Shown here: piece by piece, positions 7,471 to 16,389 of the stretch
Layout: the number at the start of each line of letters is the position of its first letter
Position numbering within the stretch: the stretch's first letter is position 1
Assembly: GCF_018619475.1 (NCBI RefSeq)
Contig: NZ_JAHFZG010000022.1
Span: 1-44,362, forward strand
DNA: 44,362 nucleotides
From: Rhodomicrobium sp. Az07
GTDB taxonomy: Bacteria; Pseudomonadota; Alphaproteobacteria; Rhizobiales; Rhodomicrobiaceae
Reading direction: 5' to 3'
Translations under genes and position numbers: made by a program
Notes under the pieces: model-generated
Database searches by the model: none
Seen by the model: only the letters and a program-made list of their open reading frames with translations
What the model was told of the DNA's origin: nothing

Positions 7471-8696
7471 CGGCCCCGGCGCCGTGTCGACGGCCACGAT
7501 GCCAGACCGACTTCGTCCCTGATCTCCGCGCATACAGCCAACACGCGATCAAGCTCGTCTTTGGTCAGGCCGCAATTCACCGTGAAGCGGATGAGGCACC
7601 GCTTCGTGGGCGTGGCCGGCGGCAGGAAGATCGCACCGAACACATCGCGTTTCTCCAAAGCATCGCGCAGGTCGATCGTCTGGAGTATCTCCCCCGCTTC
7701 CAGGGCGATGATCTGCGATCTGGACAGATCGACGTTGTAGCCCAGACTGTCGAGGCCATCGACAAGATAGCGATGGTTGCTGTGCAGGACATGCTGCCGC
7801 GAGGGTTCGTTGGCGAAAATGTCGAGGGCAGCATTGTACCCCGCGACCTCGTGCGCCAGAACCTGTGTGCTGAAGATCACCGGCAGCGATTCGTAGCGCA
7901 GGAACTCGGCATTGCGCTGCGAGCAGACGACCAGACCGCCGCGGCTCGCCACCGCCTTGGACAGGCCTACGGTTCGGAAATGCACGCGATCGCTGAGACC
8001 GCGTGCCGCGACAAGACCCGCACCGTTCGGCCCGTGCGTGCCGAAGGAGTGCGTCTCGTCGACGACCAGCGCGCAGCCGCGCCGCTCGGCGACATCAACG
8101 AAGTCTTCGAGAGCGGCGATGTTGCCGTCGATGCTGTAAAGGGCATCGATCACGATCACGCCGGGACCGACCTTGCTGATCAAACGATCCAGGTGCTCTG
8201 CATCGTTGTGGCGGAAGGGCGTCGGCTTGGCGCCCGCGCTCTTCACGCCTTCCCACAGCGACAAGTGCGCCTTCATGTCGAGAAACACGGGCGTCTCGGG
8301 TTGGCAGATTGCCTGGATCAGACCAACATTGGCGCAATAGCCCGAGTTGGCCAGAACCGCGGCTTCTGCACCCATAAGGCGCGCCACGCGCTGTTCGAAG
8401 GCATTGAGGCCGTCCGCCTCGTGATGGACGTAGGTTCGCGATACGGAGTCGCCGTGACCGGCGGCTTGTAATGCGCGGACTTCCGCTTCGATCACGCGCC
8501 GATCGGCCGCGACGCACAGGTAGTCGTTGCTGCGCAACTTGATAGCAGAGCGGCCAGGGATCAGGCCCTTCATCGGATGCCTGCCTCTATAGGCCTCCTC
8601 GATCCGCTGACGGTAGTAGCGTTCGACCCGGTCGAACAAGAACTTAGGATCCGACGCAACCCGTGCTTGGCGGGAGAGATTGAAATGCTCATTCAT
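7428..8696 (-). CDS. lqsA: CqsA/LqsA-like alpha-hydroxyketone autoinducer synthase (PLP-dependent)
   Basis: 422 aa, class II alpha-oxoamine synthase fold. CqsA/LqsA condense an acyl-CoA with an amino acid or S-adenosylmethionine to give alpha-amino/hydroxyketone signals. Visible motifs: SNDYLCVA near residue 57, the HNDAEHLDRL stretch, VVDETHSFGTHGPNGAGLV (Asp213, His216) and the PLP lysine Lys247 in TVGLSKAVASRGG. The DETHSxGTHGPxGAGLV form is that of CqsA/LqsA rather than 5-aminolevulinate synthase (usually DEVHAVGxYG) or KBL/BioF. ATG at 8696 is preceded by AAGGA, which is buried in a hairpin. Kinase and regulator partners adjoin it, which strongly supports a signalling role. Alternative: an aminoketone synthase for another pathway; the product and acyl chain length cannot be read from sequence. 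Confidence 0.82.
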   Translation of the reverse strand: MNEHFNLSRQARVASDPKFLFDRVERYYRQRIEEAYRGRHPMKGLIPGRSAIKLRSNDYLCVAADRRVIEAEVRALQAAGHGDSVSRTYVHHEADGLNAFEQRVARLMGAEAAVLANSGYCANVGLIQAICQPETPVFLDMKAHLSLWEGVKSAGAKPTPFRHNDAEHLDRLISKVGPGVIVIDALYSIDGNIAALEDFVDVAERRGCALVVDETHSFGTHGPNGAGLVAARGLSDRVHFRTVGLSKAVASRGGLVVCSQRNAEFLRYESLPVIFSTQVLAHEVAGYNAALDIFANEPSRQHVLHSNHRYLVDGLDSLGYNVDLSRSQIIALEAGEILQTIDLRDALEKRDVFGAIFLPPATPTKRCLIRFTVNCGLTKDELDRVLAVCAEIRDEVGLASWPSTRRRGRQARGAGQSVALAA

Positions 8697-8701
8697 CTGT
8701 A

Positions 8702-8733
8702 CGTTCCTTGTTAAGTGTTGCAGACAAGGAACA
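8702..8733 (-). promoter_or_regulatory. leader hairpin masking the lqsA ribosome-binding site
   Basis: In the lqsA mRNA (minus strand) GTTCCTTGT (8732-8724) can pair with ACAAGGAAC (8711-8703): nine perfect pairs plus a G-U, with a 12-base loop. The downstream arm holds the AAGGA Shine-Dalgarno, 6 bases before the ATG. The fold would block translation unless opened. The same DNA is also a symmetrical dyad that could be an operator. Confidence 0.5.
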
Positions 8734-8792
8734 ATAGCAGTCAGCTGGGGCCGAGATTCGGCCTGATGCGGCGATTCCGGTTGCCTACCAAA

Positions 8793-8824
8793 ATATATTC
8801 AACTGACGCGCAATTTAGTTGGAT
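8793..8824 (-). promoter_or_regulatory. candidate lqsA promoter region with dyad
   Basis: The minus strand has TATATT at 8798-8793 as a possible -10 with no good -35. An inverted repeat ATTCAACT (8797-8804) / AGTTGGAT (8817-8824), one mismatch, covers the position of the -35 and spacer and could be an operator. Start near 8786 would give a leader of about 90 bases that includes the masking hairpin. Confidence 0.28.
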
Positions 8825-8837
8825 AGATAAAAATTGA

Positions 8838-10598
<1,761 letters not shown>

Positions 10599-10606
10599 GG
10601 TCAAGC

Positions 10607-10638
10607 CGCAAGCGATGCGTTTGGCGGCACCGCTTGCG
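10607..10638. terminator. possible terminator hairpin between pgm and hutWX
   Basis: CGCAAGCG (10607-10614) and CGCTTGCG (10631-10638) form a perfect 8-bp stem with a 16-base loop in the short convergent gap. No U-run. Confidence 0.3.
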
Positions 10639-10653
10639 TCTACCCGTACTTTC

Positions 10654-12696
10654 CTATGCGTCGGCCAAGGCCTTCGTGCCCCGCGCTTTCAACGCCTCGA
10701 ATTTCGCGACCTGCTCCGGGTTGAGCGAATAGTCCGCCAGTCGACCGACGAACACCTTGAACATGGCTTCGCCCTCGGTGTCGAAGAACTGCACGCTACA
10801 GCTTTCCTTGCCCATGAACGGGCGGCGCACGAAAGCGATACTGGCGCAGCGCGACGCCTTGATGTGCCCGCCGATGGGGCTCTTGCCGTGCAGGTTGAAG
10901 AAGCCCCGCCCGTACTCACCCTTCGGGAGCGGGCCGCGGCACTCGAGAACGAGATTTTTCGTGTGAACCACAACGGTCACGTCGCCCCATTCCGCGAGGT
11001 CGTTCATGATGTCGTCGAAGGCGGAAGCGGGCGCGAAGGTGCAGTTAACGCGCGGCAGAAGTTGCATCGCTTCCACGACGCTCACGCCGTGCGACTCCGC
11101 GAGTGCCTCGATGACGCCGTCCGGGTTCGTTTCGAGGCGCGCGGCGAGCGCCGCCAGCGCCTCCTCTTTCGAAGCAAAGGCTGTTTGCGTTTCGGTCATG
11201 CGATTTCCTCCGTTACCGTGATCTTTGTGCTGAATGGCGTCGAGCGCGGCGTAAAGTCCGCCGGTCAGGTTGGTGATCCAGAAAGCGCCTGCCCGCGTGG
11301 CGCGGAACACGCCGTTTTCGACCGTGCCCAGCCCCGCGGCCGCCCAATTGTCGAGAAGCGGCGCAGCCGTGCGCTGGAAGCCGGGCGCGATGGCGTCCAC
11401 CGAGGCGATGGCGAGCGCGCCGGCTTCGAGCCCCGCCGTGATTGCGGCTTGCGCGGCATAGGCGGCTGGCATGCGCGATGCGCCCGCGATGGGGGCGTGA
11501 CCCTCCGCCTTCGCCGCCTTGCGTTCCTCGATGCTGACAAGATTGCTCCAGCGGACGCCGTGCGCCTGGCCGCCCGCGCCGGGGCCGAACGGGATGCACG
11601 GCACCCCGCGCTTGATCCCGCTGTTGTAGCGGTTCCTCTCGCGTTCGCCCCGCGCGAAATGCGACTGCGACACCTGCCGGAAACCTTCCGCTACGAGAAA
11701 TTCGGCGGCCTCGGCATACATCTGCGCCTGTTCGCCCACCGGCGCGGCCGGAGGCAGCTTGTCGTCCGAGATGGACTTCGCGAGCGGGCCGCCGCGAAAG
11801 ATGTTCAGGGCGTAGAGAGTGACGCCATCGATGCGACTGGACGCGACGGTTTCGATGTCGCGCCGCCAGATGTCGCGCGACTGACCGGGCAGGCCGTACA
11901 TCAGATCGCAGACGATGCTCGCGCGGTCGAGCGCGGCGAGATCGTTCAGGAAAGCGAGCGTTTCCGCGCCGTCCAGCTTGCGCCCAAGCCGCCGCCTGAC
12001 CGCCGTGTCGAAGGTCTGCACGCCGAGCGAGACGCGGTTCGCGCCCGCATCGAACGCAGCCACCGCCTTTTCAAGGCCGAAGCCGTAAGCGCGTCCCTCC
12101 ACCGTGATTTCGCACCCGGGCGCGAGAGGCAGCAGGCGGCGGACATTCGCGATGAGGCGGGCCAGCGGTGCGGAAAGAAGCGCGCTCGGCGTGCCGCCGC
12201 CGAGATAGACGGACTCGATGGGCGCGGTCGAAACCAGCGGCGTCGCAGCCATTTCTTCCATTTCGGCGACGACATCGTTCACGAATGCATCGGATAGCTC
12301 GGGTCGCCAGATGTTCTGGAAGAACCCGCAGAACAGGCAACGGCTCTGACAATAAGGCACGTTGATATAGATCGCGGCGGGCTCGGCTCGCGGCGTTGCG
12401 AAGGCTTGGGCGACCGCGTTTCCGGCTTCGGCGGGATCGATGGCGACGCTGCCGCGCCAGGGCGGCGAAAATTCTCGGCCGGAAAACGCCTCTGTCAGCG
12501 GGTCGCGTCCGGCCGGAACAAAGAAAGCGTCGATGGTCTTCGGCGCGGACATCGGGTGCCCGCCGGGATGCCCGCGCGTGCCGCCTGCGTGGCCAGCGCC
12601 GCCGCCACTGCTGCCTGGATGGTTTGCGGGAGGCTGCGCGTCGATGCGCGACGGCTCGGAGCGGCCCTTCTTTTCGGCGAGCGGCGTGCGCTGCAT
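10654..12696 (-). CDS. hutW-hutX: HutW-HutX fusion: radical SAM haem-degrading enzyme joined to haem carrier
   Basis: 680 aa in one uninterrupted frame. Residues about 50-490 are a HemN-like radical SAM protein with the cluster motif CxxxCxxC (Cys116, 120, 123, YCQSRCLFCGF), GGGTP at 167 and SLGVQTFD; this is the HutW/ChuW type, which opens haem without oxygen. Residues 500-680 form a HutX/HuvX-type haem carrier (…NPDGVIEALAESHGVSV…, GRGFFNLHGKSPIGGHI). In most bacteria these are two adjacent genes. The start at 12696 has GGAGG 6-7 bases upstream. Residues 20-50 are rich in Gly and His. The HutX part has its own ATG with a perfect GGAGG. It is divergent from a haem-type TonB receptor and near exbBD-tonB. 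A HemN-like coproporphyrinogen oxidase is unlikely given the HutX domain and context. Confidence 0.82.
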   Translation of the reverse strand: MQRTPLAEKKGRSEPSRIDAQPPANHPGSSGGGAGHAGGTRGHPGGHPMSAPKTIDAFFVPAGRDPLTEAFSGREFSPPWRGSVAIDPAEAGNAVAQAFATPRAEPAAIYINVPYCQSRCLFCGFFQNIWRPELSDAFVNDVVAEMEEMAATPLVSTAPIESVYLGGGTPSALLSAPLARLIANVRRLLPLAPGCEITVEGRAYGFGLEKAVAAFDAGANRVSLGVQTFDTAVRRRLGRKLDGAETLAFLNDLAALDRASIVCDLMYGLPGQSRDIWRRDIETVASSRIDGVTLYALNIFRGGPLAKSISDDKLPPAAPVGEQAQMYAEAAEFLVAEGFRQVSQSHFARGERERNRYNSGIKRGVPCIPFGPGAGGQAHGVRWSNLVSIEERKAAKAEGHAPIAGASRMPAAYAAQAAITAGLEAGALAIASVDAIAPGFQRTAAPLLDNWAAAGLGTVENGVFRATRAGAFWITNLTGGLYAALDAIQHKDHGNGGNRMTETQTAFASKEEALAALAARLETNPDGVIEALAESHGVSVVEAMQLLPRVNCTFAPASAFDDIMNDLAEWGDVTVVVHTKNLVLECRGPLPKGEYGRGFFNLHGKSPIGGHIKASRCASIAFVRRPFMGKESCSVQFFDTEGEAMFKVFVGRLADYSLNPEQVAKFEALKARGTKALADA
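11197..11211 (-). promoter_or_regulatory. internal Shine-Dalgarno and start for separate HutX
   Basis: Inside the fused frame the minus strand has GGAGG (11211-11207), 7 bases, then ATG (11199-11197), codon 500. It is in frame and there is no stop between HutW and HutX. Initiation here would yield a free HutX of about 181 aa besides the fusion. Confidence 0.55.
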
Positions 12697-12813
12697 GAAT
12701 GTCCCTCCCCAACTGTGCCCGGACGCTGGGGCGCAATTGCACAGTCCCGTTTGACAGTCGGTGGACAGAGGACGGGCAAGGCTCCAGCTTAAGTAAAAAA
12801 GCTAGACCATGCC

Positions 12814-12838
12814 GATTAATGTAGCAACAACATTAATC
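12814..12838. promoter_or_regulatory. 25-bp operator-like dyad
   Basis: GATTAATGT (12814-12822), 7 bases, ACATTAATC (12830-12838): nine perfect inverted pairs. It lies about 120 bases before the hutWX start. The regulator is unknown. Confidence 0.45.
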
Positions 12839-12842
12839 TGTA

Positions 12843-12859
12843 TTTCGAATAATTCTAAA
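12843..12859. promoter_or_regulatory. Irr-type iron-control element, box 1
   Basis: TTTCGAA-TAA-TTCTAAA is a 17-bp inverted repeat with one mismatch. It closely resembles the Irr box (ICE, roughly TTTAGAA-N3-TTCTAAA) of iron and haem genes in Rhizobiales. The consensus is quoted from memory. Confidence 0.5.
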
Positions 12860-12932
12860 ACTTTAGCTGACCAGAATCTTCATCGCGTACAATCGCACAC
12901 CTATAACTACTATTAAAATAATTAAAAACGCG

Positions 12933-12960
12933 GTGACTCACGAAATATTCTAAATATATT
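12933..12960 (+). promoter_or_regulatory. haem receptor promoter overlapped by second Irr-like box
   Basis: GTGACT (12933-12938), 16 bases, TATATT (12955-12960) is a candidate promoter for the receptor gene. The spacer contains TCACGAA-ATA-TTCTAAA (12938-12954), a degenerate second Irr-like box with the same GAA-N3-TTC core. A protein bound there would block RNA polymerase. Confidence 0.42.
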
Positions 12961-13070
12961 CGACACACTCAAGTAAAAAGGCGAACTCGACTCGATATTT
13001 TCGGTTGCGCAGCCCGTTACCTTATCCCAACCTTGCGTCGGGTATTTTGGCACTTGACTGGGGTTGTGAA

Positions 13071-15176
13071 ATGTTATGGGGCAGCAGGGCGGCTTATGCC
13101 GCCGCAGTGGCGCTTTCCGCGTCCACTCTTCTTTCCGCGTCCGCGTTTTCGCAAGATGAAGCGGGGCAACGGGTCGAACTCGACGAGATTTCGATCTTCG
13201 CGACACTCAATCCGATCGCGACCTTCGACTATCCGGGGCAGGTCGATGTAGTCGATCGCGATCAGATCCAGATCGCGCAGGCGTCAACAGCCGCTGAGAC
13301 GCTGAAAAACGTCCCAGGCGTGTTCGTTGATGGCGGCGCGCGCATGAGCGGGCAGACGCCGAACATTCGAGGCTTTGAAGGCGAAGACGTCCTCATCCTG
13401 CTTGACGGCGTGCCCCAGACCTTCCAGTCCGGGCATGACGGGCGCCTCTTCGTCGACCCGGATCTTCTGAAGCGCGTCGAAGTGGTCAAGGGGCCGAACT
13501 CGTCGCTATACGGGTCAGGTGCGCTCGGCGGCGTCATCGCCATGACGACGGTCGATGCGAGCGACTTTCTCGATGCGGGTGAAACGGCGGGCGCGCGCTT
13601 CAAGGTCGGCTTCCAGACGGCGGACGGCCAGCCGATTCTTACGACCACGGGCTTCGCTCGCACGGAAGACGGCAAGTTCGAAACGCTCGGCAGCTTCACC
13701 TACCGGCGCATGGGGTCGATCGAGCTTGGCAACGGCGACGACCTCAGCAACAAGGACAACATAAAGTCCGCGCTCGCAAAAAGCTCCGCGCAGCTCACGC
13801 CGGACCTGAAGGCGACCGCGACCTGGGTGCATTTCGCCGACGACGGCGTCACGCCGGCGAACCCGCAGTCCAACGGTGAAGTCAGTTCGTCGAACGCGCT
13901 CGTCAAGCGCGGCATCCTGAGCGACACCGTTTCCGGCAAACTCAGCTATACCCCGGAAGGCAGTCAGTGGTTCAACGGCAACTTCCTCGCCTACTGGGCG
14001 CAGAACAAGGTGACCGAGAACTACTACAGCAGCACTCGCTATCAGACGCGCGACGTCGAGACGGTCGGCGTGAAGGCCGACAACCGCTCGTGGTTCGAGT
14101 TGGCCGACTGGCAAACAAAGGTGACGTTCACCTACGGCGTCGACTACCGCAAGGACAAGCAGGCGGGTGCGGACAGCCTTCCCGTGGGCTGGCAGTATGG
14201 GAACTCCATCTCGTCGATCCCGAGCGCTGAAGCCGATTACACCGGCACTTTCGTGCAGGCCGAAATCAAGATGCTTCGCCCTGCATCCCTTCCGGGAGTG
14301 CTTACGCTGACCCCGAGCGCGCGCTTCGACTCGTTCTCGATGGAGGCCAGCGGGCAGGACGACTTCTCCGACGAGGCGTTTTCGCCGAAGATCGCGGCCG
14401 CATACAAGCCGGTGCCGTGGTTCCTGTTGTTCGGCAACTACGGAAGCGCCTTCCGCGCGCCGGACTACAATGAACTCTACGCCATGGGCAACCATTTCTG
14501 CATGGGCCCCGTCTGCAACATTTTCGTACCCAATCCGGACCTCAAGCCGCAGACGGCGGAAACCGGGGAAATCGGTGCGGGCTTCGAATTCGCCGACGTC
14601 GTGGCAAGGGGCGACGCTGTGAAGCTCAAGGGCTCGTACTGGCACATGGACGCCCACGACTATATCAATCAGGAGGTCGTCGGCGCTGGCGTCGGCGGCC
14701 CCGCCGACATGGGCTGCTTTATCCCCGGCGGCGCTTGCTACACGCGCTTCTTCAACACCGACCACGCCATCCTTTCGGGCGCGGAAATCGCGCTGACCTA
14801 TGACAGCGCTCGCTTCTTCGGCGGCGTCTCCTGGGCGACAATGACCGGCCGCGATGCAGATACCGACGAATATGTCGGCGCGCTTCAGCCGGACAAGGTG
14901 ATCCTGACCGCAGGCGTGAAGCTGCCGGAATACTGGACGCGGATCGGCACGCGCTTCACCTTCGCGGACGAGTTCACGAAAGGCGGCATTCGCGACGCCT
15001 ATAACCTTGTCGACCTGTTCGCCGTGATCGAGCCCAAGGAAGGGCCGTTCAAGGGTTTCCGGATGGACCTCGGCGTCGATAACATCACCGACGAAGCCTA
15101 TGAACTCATCGCCGCCGATGTGTATGAGAAAGGCATCAACTTCAAGGGCGCGGTGAGCTGGACCGTGAAGTGGTAG
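13071..15176 (+). CDS. TonB-dependent haem/haemoglobin outer-membrane receptor
   Basis: 701 aa from the ATG at 13071; this start gives a good signal peptide (MLWGSRAAYAAAVALSASTL…ASAFSQ), whereas the earlier TTG frame start adds residues ahead of it. The plug domain (about 40-160) contains PNIRGFEGEDVLILLDGVPQ and VEVVKGPNSSLYGSGALGG. The C-terminal 22-stranded barrel ends in aromatic residues (SWTVKW). FRAPDYNELY followed by NPDLKPQTAETGEIG matches the FRAP/NPDL motif of haem receptors, and the family is the TonB-haemoglobin/transferrin/lactoferrin type. It imports haem across the outer membrane using ExbBD-TonB encoded just downstream. Upstream Irr-like boxes suggest iron-dependent control. 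A strong terminator follows, so exbBD-tonB are a separate unit. Confidence 0.88.
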   Translation: MLWGSRAAYAAAVALSASTLLSASAFSQDEAGQRVELDEISIFATLNPIATFDYPGQVDVVDRDQIQIAQASTAAETLKNVPGVFVDGGARMSGQTPNIRGFEGEDVLILLDGVPQTFQSGHDGRLFVDPDLLKRVEVVKGPNSSLYGSGALGGVIAMTTVDASDFLDAGETAGARFKVGFQTADGQPILTTTGFARTEDGKFETLGSFTYRRMGSIELGNGDDLSNKDNIKSALAKSSAQLTPDLKATATWVHFADDGVTPANPQSNGEVSSSNALVKRGILSDTVSGKLSYTPEGSQWFNGNFLAYWAQNKVTENYYSSTRYQTRDVETVGVKADNRSWFELADWQTKVTFTYGVDYRKDKQAGADSLPVGWQYGNSISSIPSAEADYTGTFVQAEIKMLRPASLPGVLTLTPSARFDSFSMEASGQDDFSDEAFSPKIAAAYKPVPWFLLFGNYGSAFRAPDYNELYAMGNHFCMGPVCNIFVPNPDLKPQTAETGEIGAGFEFADVVARGDAVKLKGSYWHMDAHDYINQEVVGAGVGGPADMGCFIPGGACYTRFFNTDHAILSGAEIALTYDSARFFGGVSWATMTGRDADTDEYVGALQPDKVILTAGVKLPEYWTRIGTRFTFADEFTKGGIRDAYNLVDLFAVIEPKEGPFKGFRMDLGVDNITDEAYELIAADVYEKGINFKGAVSWTVKW

Positions 15177-15205
15177 CTATTCGAGAGCGGCGCTCTACAT
15201 GATAC

Positions 15206-15239
15206 GAAGCCGGCGGCTCGTCCGCCGGCTTCTTTTTTT
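15206..15239 (+). terminator. rho-independent terminator after the haem receptor
   Basis: GAAGCCGGCGG (15206-15216) pairs perfectly with CCGCCGGCTTC (15222-15232) around CTCGT, followed by seven T. This is the clearest intrinsic terminator in the window. Confidence 0.92.
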
Positions 15240-15293
15240 CAATGACTTGCCTCAAATAGTATTTCCGAGCGTCGCCAAAGTAGAACTAAACCT

Positions 15294-15314
15294 ATAATAG
15301 TTATAAACTATTAT
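15294..15314. promoter_or_regulatory. 21-bp perfect palindrome upstream of exbB
   Basis: ATAATAGTT-ATA-AACTATTAT, nine perfect inverted pairs about a 3-base centre. It overlaps a TATAAT (15293-15298) that could be the -10 of the exbB-exbD-tonB operon. Symmetry, AT-richness and position suggest a Fur-family operator (Irr, Fur or Mur), but it does not match the Irr-like boxes upstream of the receptor. Confidence 0.5.
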
Positions 15315-15430
15315 TATTGCTTGTCCTGTCTTGCCGGTTTATTGTTCTTTGAGGCGCGCGGGAGCCAGCCGGCGAGTGCTGCGAAGATCAGGGCCGCGCC
15401 AGGCATATCTCATGACATGAGGGAGAACAG

Positions 15431-16384
15431 ATGCAGTCGGAGGCCACGACGCGGCGTCAGAGTGCCGTGGTGATGATCGCTGTAGCGGCAGCGCTTCTGA
15501 TGGCGGGGACACCCGCTTCCGCTCAGGACCGGGAAGCCACGCAGCCGCAAGCAGCGCAGGTCGAGACGCAAGCGACGCAGGTCGACGCCGGGCCACTCGC
15601 CGAGGCACAGCCTCCCATCGCGGCGCCGGAAGCCGATGCGCTAACGCCCCCTCCCGTCGACGCCTCTACCAACAAGCCGCTTCCGCACGAACTGTCTCCG
15701 CTCGGCATGTTTCAGGCCGCCGATATCGTCGTAAAGACGGTGATGATTGCGCTGGTGCTTGCCTCATTCCTCACATGGACGGTGTTCTTCGCGAAGACGG
15801 CCGAGCTTTGGGCGGCGAAGCGCCGCCTGAGAGAGACGATCGCGAACCTCGAAACTGTTCAAAGTCTCGATGCAGCAGCCGAGGCGGTCGCGCAAACAAA
15901 GGGGCCGGGCGCGGCGATTGTCGGGGAGGCCGCTCGCGAAATTCAGCGCTCCAGAACGCTTGGCGATGCCAGCCGGGACGGCATCAAGGAGCGCGTCGCC
16001 TCAAGACTGTCGCGCGCCGAGGCGCGGGCGAGCCGCCGCGTCATGACCGGCATCGGGATCGTGGCCACCATAGGCTCGGTTGCGCCGTTCGTGGGGTTGT
16101 TCGGAACCGTCTGGGGCATCATGAACGCCTTCATCGGCATCTCGAAAGCGCAAACCACGAACCTGGCCGTTGTCGCGCCGGGCATCGCCGAGGCGCTTCT
16201 CGCTACGGCGTTGGGCCTCGTGGCGGCAATCCCCGCCGTGGTCGTCTATAACGCTTTCGCGCGGCAGATTACCGATTACCGCCAGCTTCTCGCCGATGCT
16301 TCGGCAGCGGTCGAAAGGCTCGTGAGCTTCGATCTCGATGCAGGATGCATGACGCGGCCTCGCATCAAGGCGGCAGCGGAGTAA
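15431..16384 (+). CDS. exbB: TonB-system energiser ExbB with N-terminal signal extension
   Basis: 317 aa. ExbB is the inner-membrane, three-TM proton-channel subunit that with ExbD powers TonB. A signal-like segment and Ala/Gln/Pro-rich stretch (residues 1-85) precede the core, as is common in rhizobial ExbB. Transmembrane segments are at about 95-118 (TVMIALVLASFLTWTVFF), 200-222 and 250-275. The conserved TIGSVAPFVGLFGTVWGIMNAF region belongs to the MotA/TolQ/ExbB family. GGGAG lies 7 bases before the ATG. exbD begins 5 bases after the stop. TolQ is the alternative family, but absence of tol-pal genes and presence of tonB and a haem receptor favour ExbB. Confidence 0.9.
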   Translation: MQSEATTRRQSAVVMIAVAAALLMAGTPASAQDREATQPQAAQVETQATQVDAGPLAEAQPPIAAPEADALTPPPVDASTNKPLPHELSPLGMFQAADIVVKTVMIALVLASFLTWTVFFAKTAELWAAKRRLRETIANLETVQSLDAAAEAVAQTKGPGAAIVGEAAREIQRSRTLGDASRDGIKERVASRLSRAEARASRRVMTGIGIVATIGSVAPFVGLFGTVWGIMNAFIGISKAQTTNLAVVAPGIAEALLATALGLVAAIPAVVVYNAFARQITDYRQLLADASAAVERLVSFDLDAGCMTRPRIKAAAE

Positions 16385-16389
16385 GGGCA

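Larger units (their letters stand above)
12697..13070. other. regulatory gap between hutWX and the haem receptor
   Basis: This 374-base AT-rich divergent gap holds at least three operator-like dyads (12814-12838, 12843-12859, 12938-12954) and a candidate promoter for the receptor. No gene is seen in it; the 94-aa minus-strand frame here has no coding signs. Confidence 0.6.

Noticed and set aside
7428-8696. 5-aminolevulinate synthase (hemA) as the identity of the PLP enzyme
   Set aside because: The DETHSFGTHGPNGAGLV stretch and neighbouring kinase/regulator fit CqsA/LqsA better, but a tree should confirm.
10615-12297. 560-aa plus-strand frame
   Set aside because: Shadow of the HutW-HutX fusion.
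10654-12696. HemN/HemW coproporphyrinogen dehydrogenase
   Set aside because: C-terminal HutX domain and haem receptor context favour HutW.
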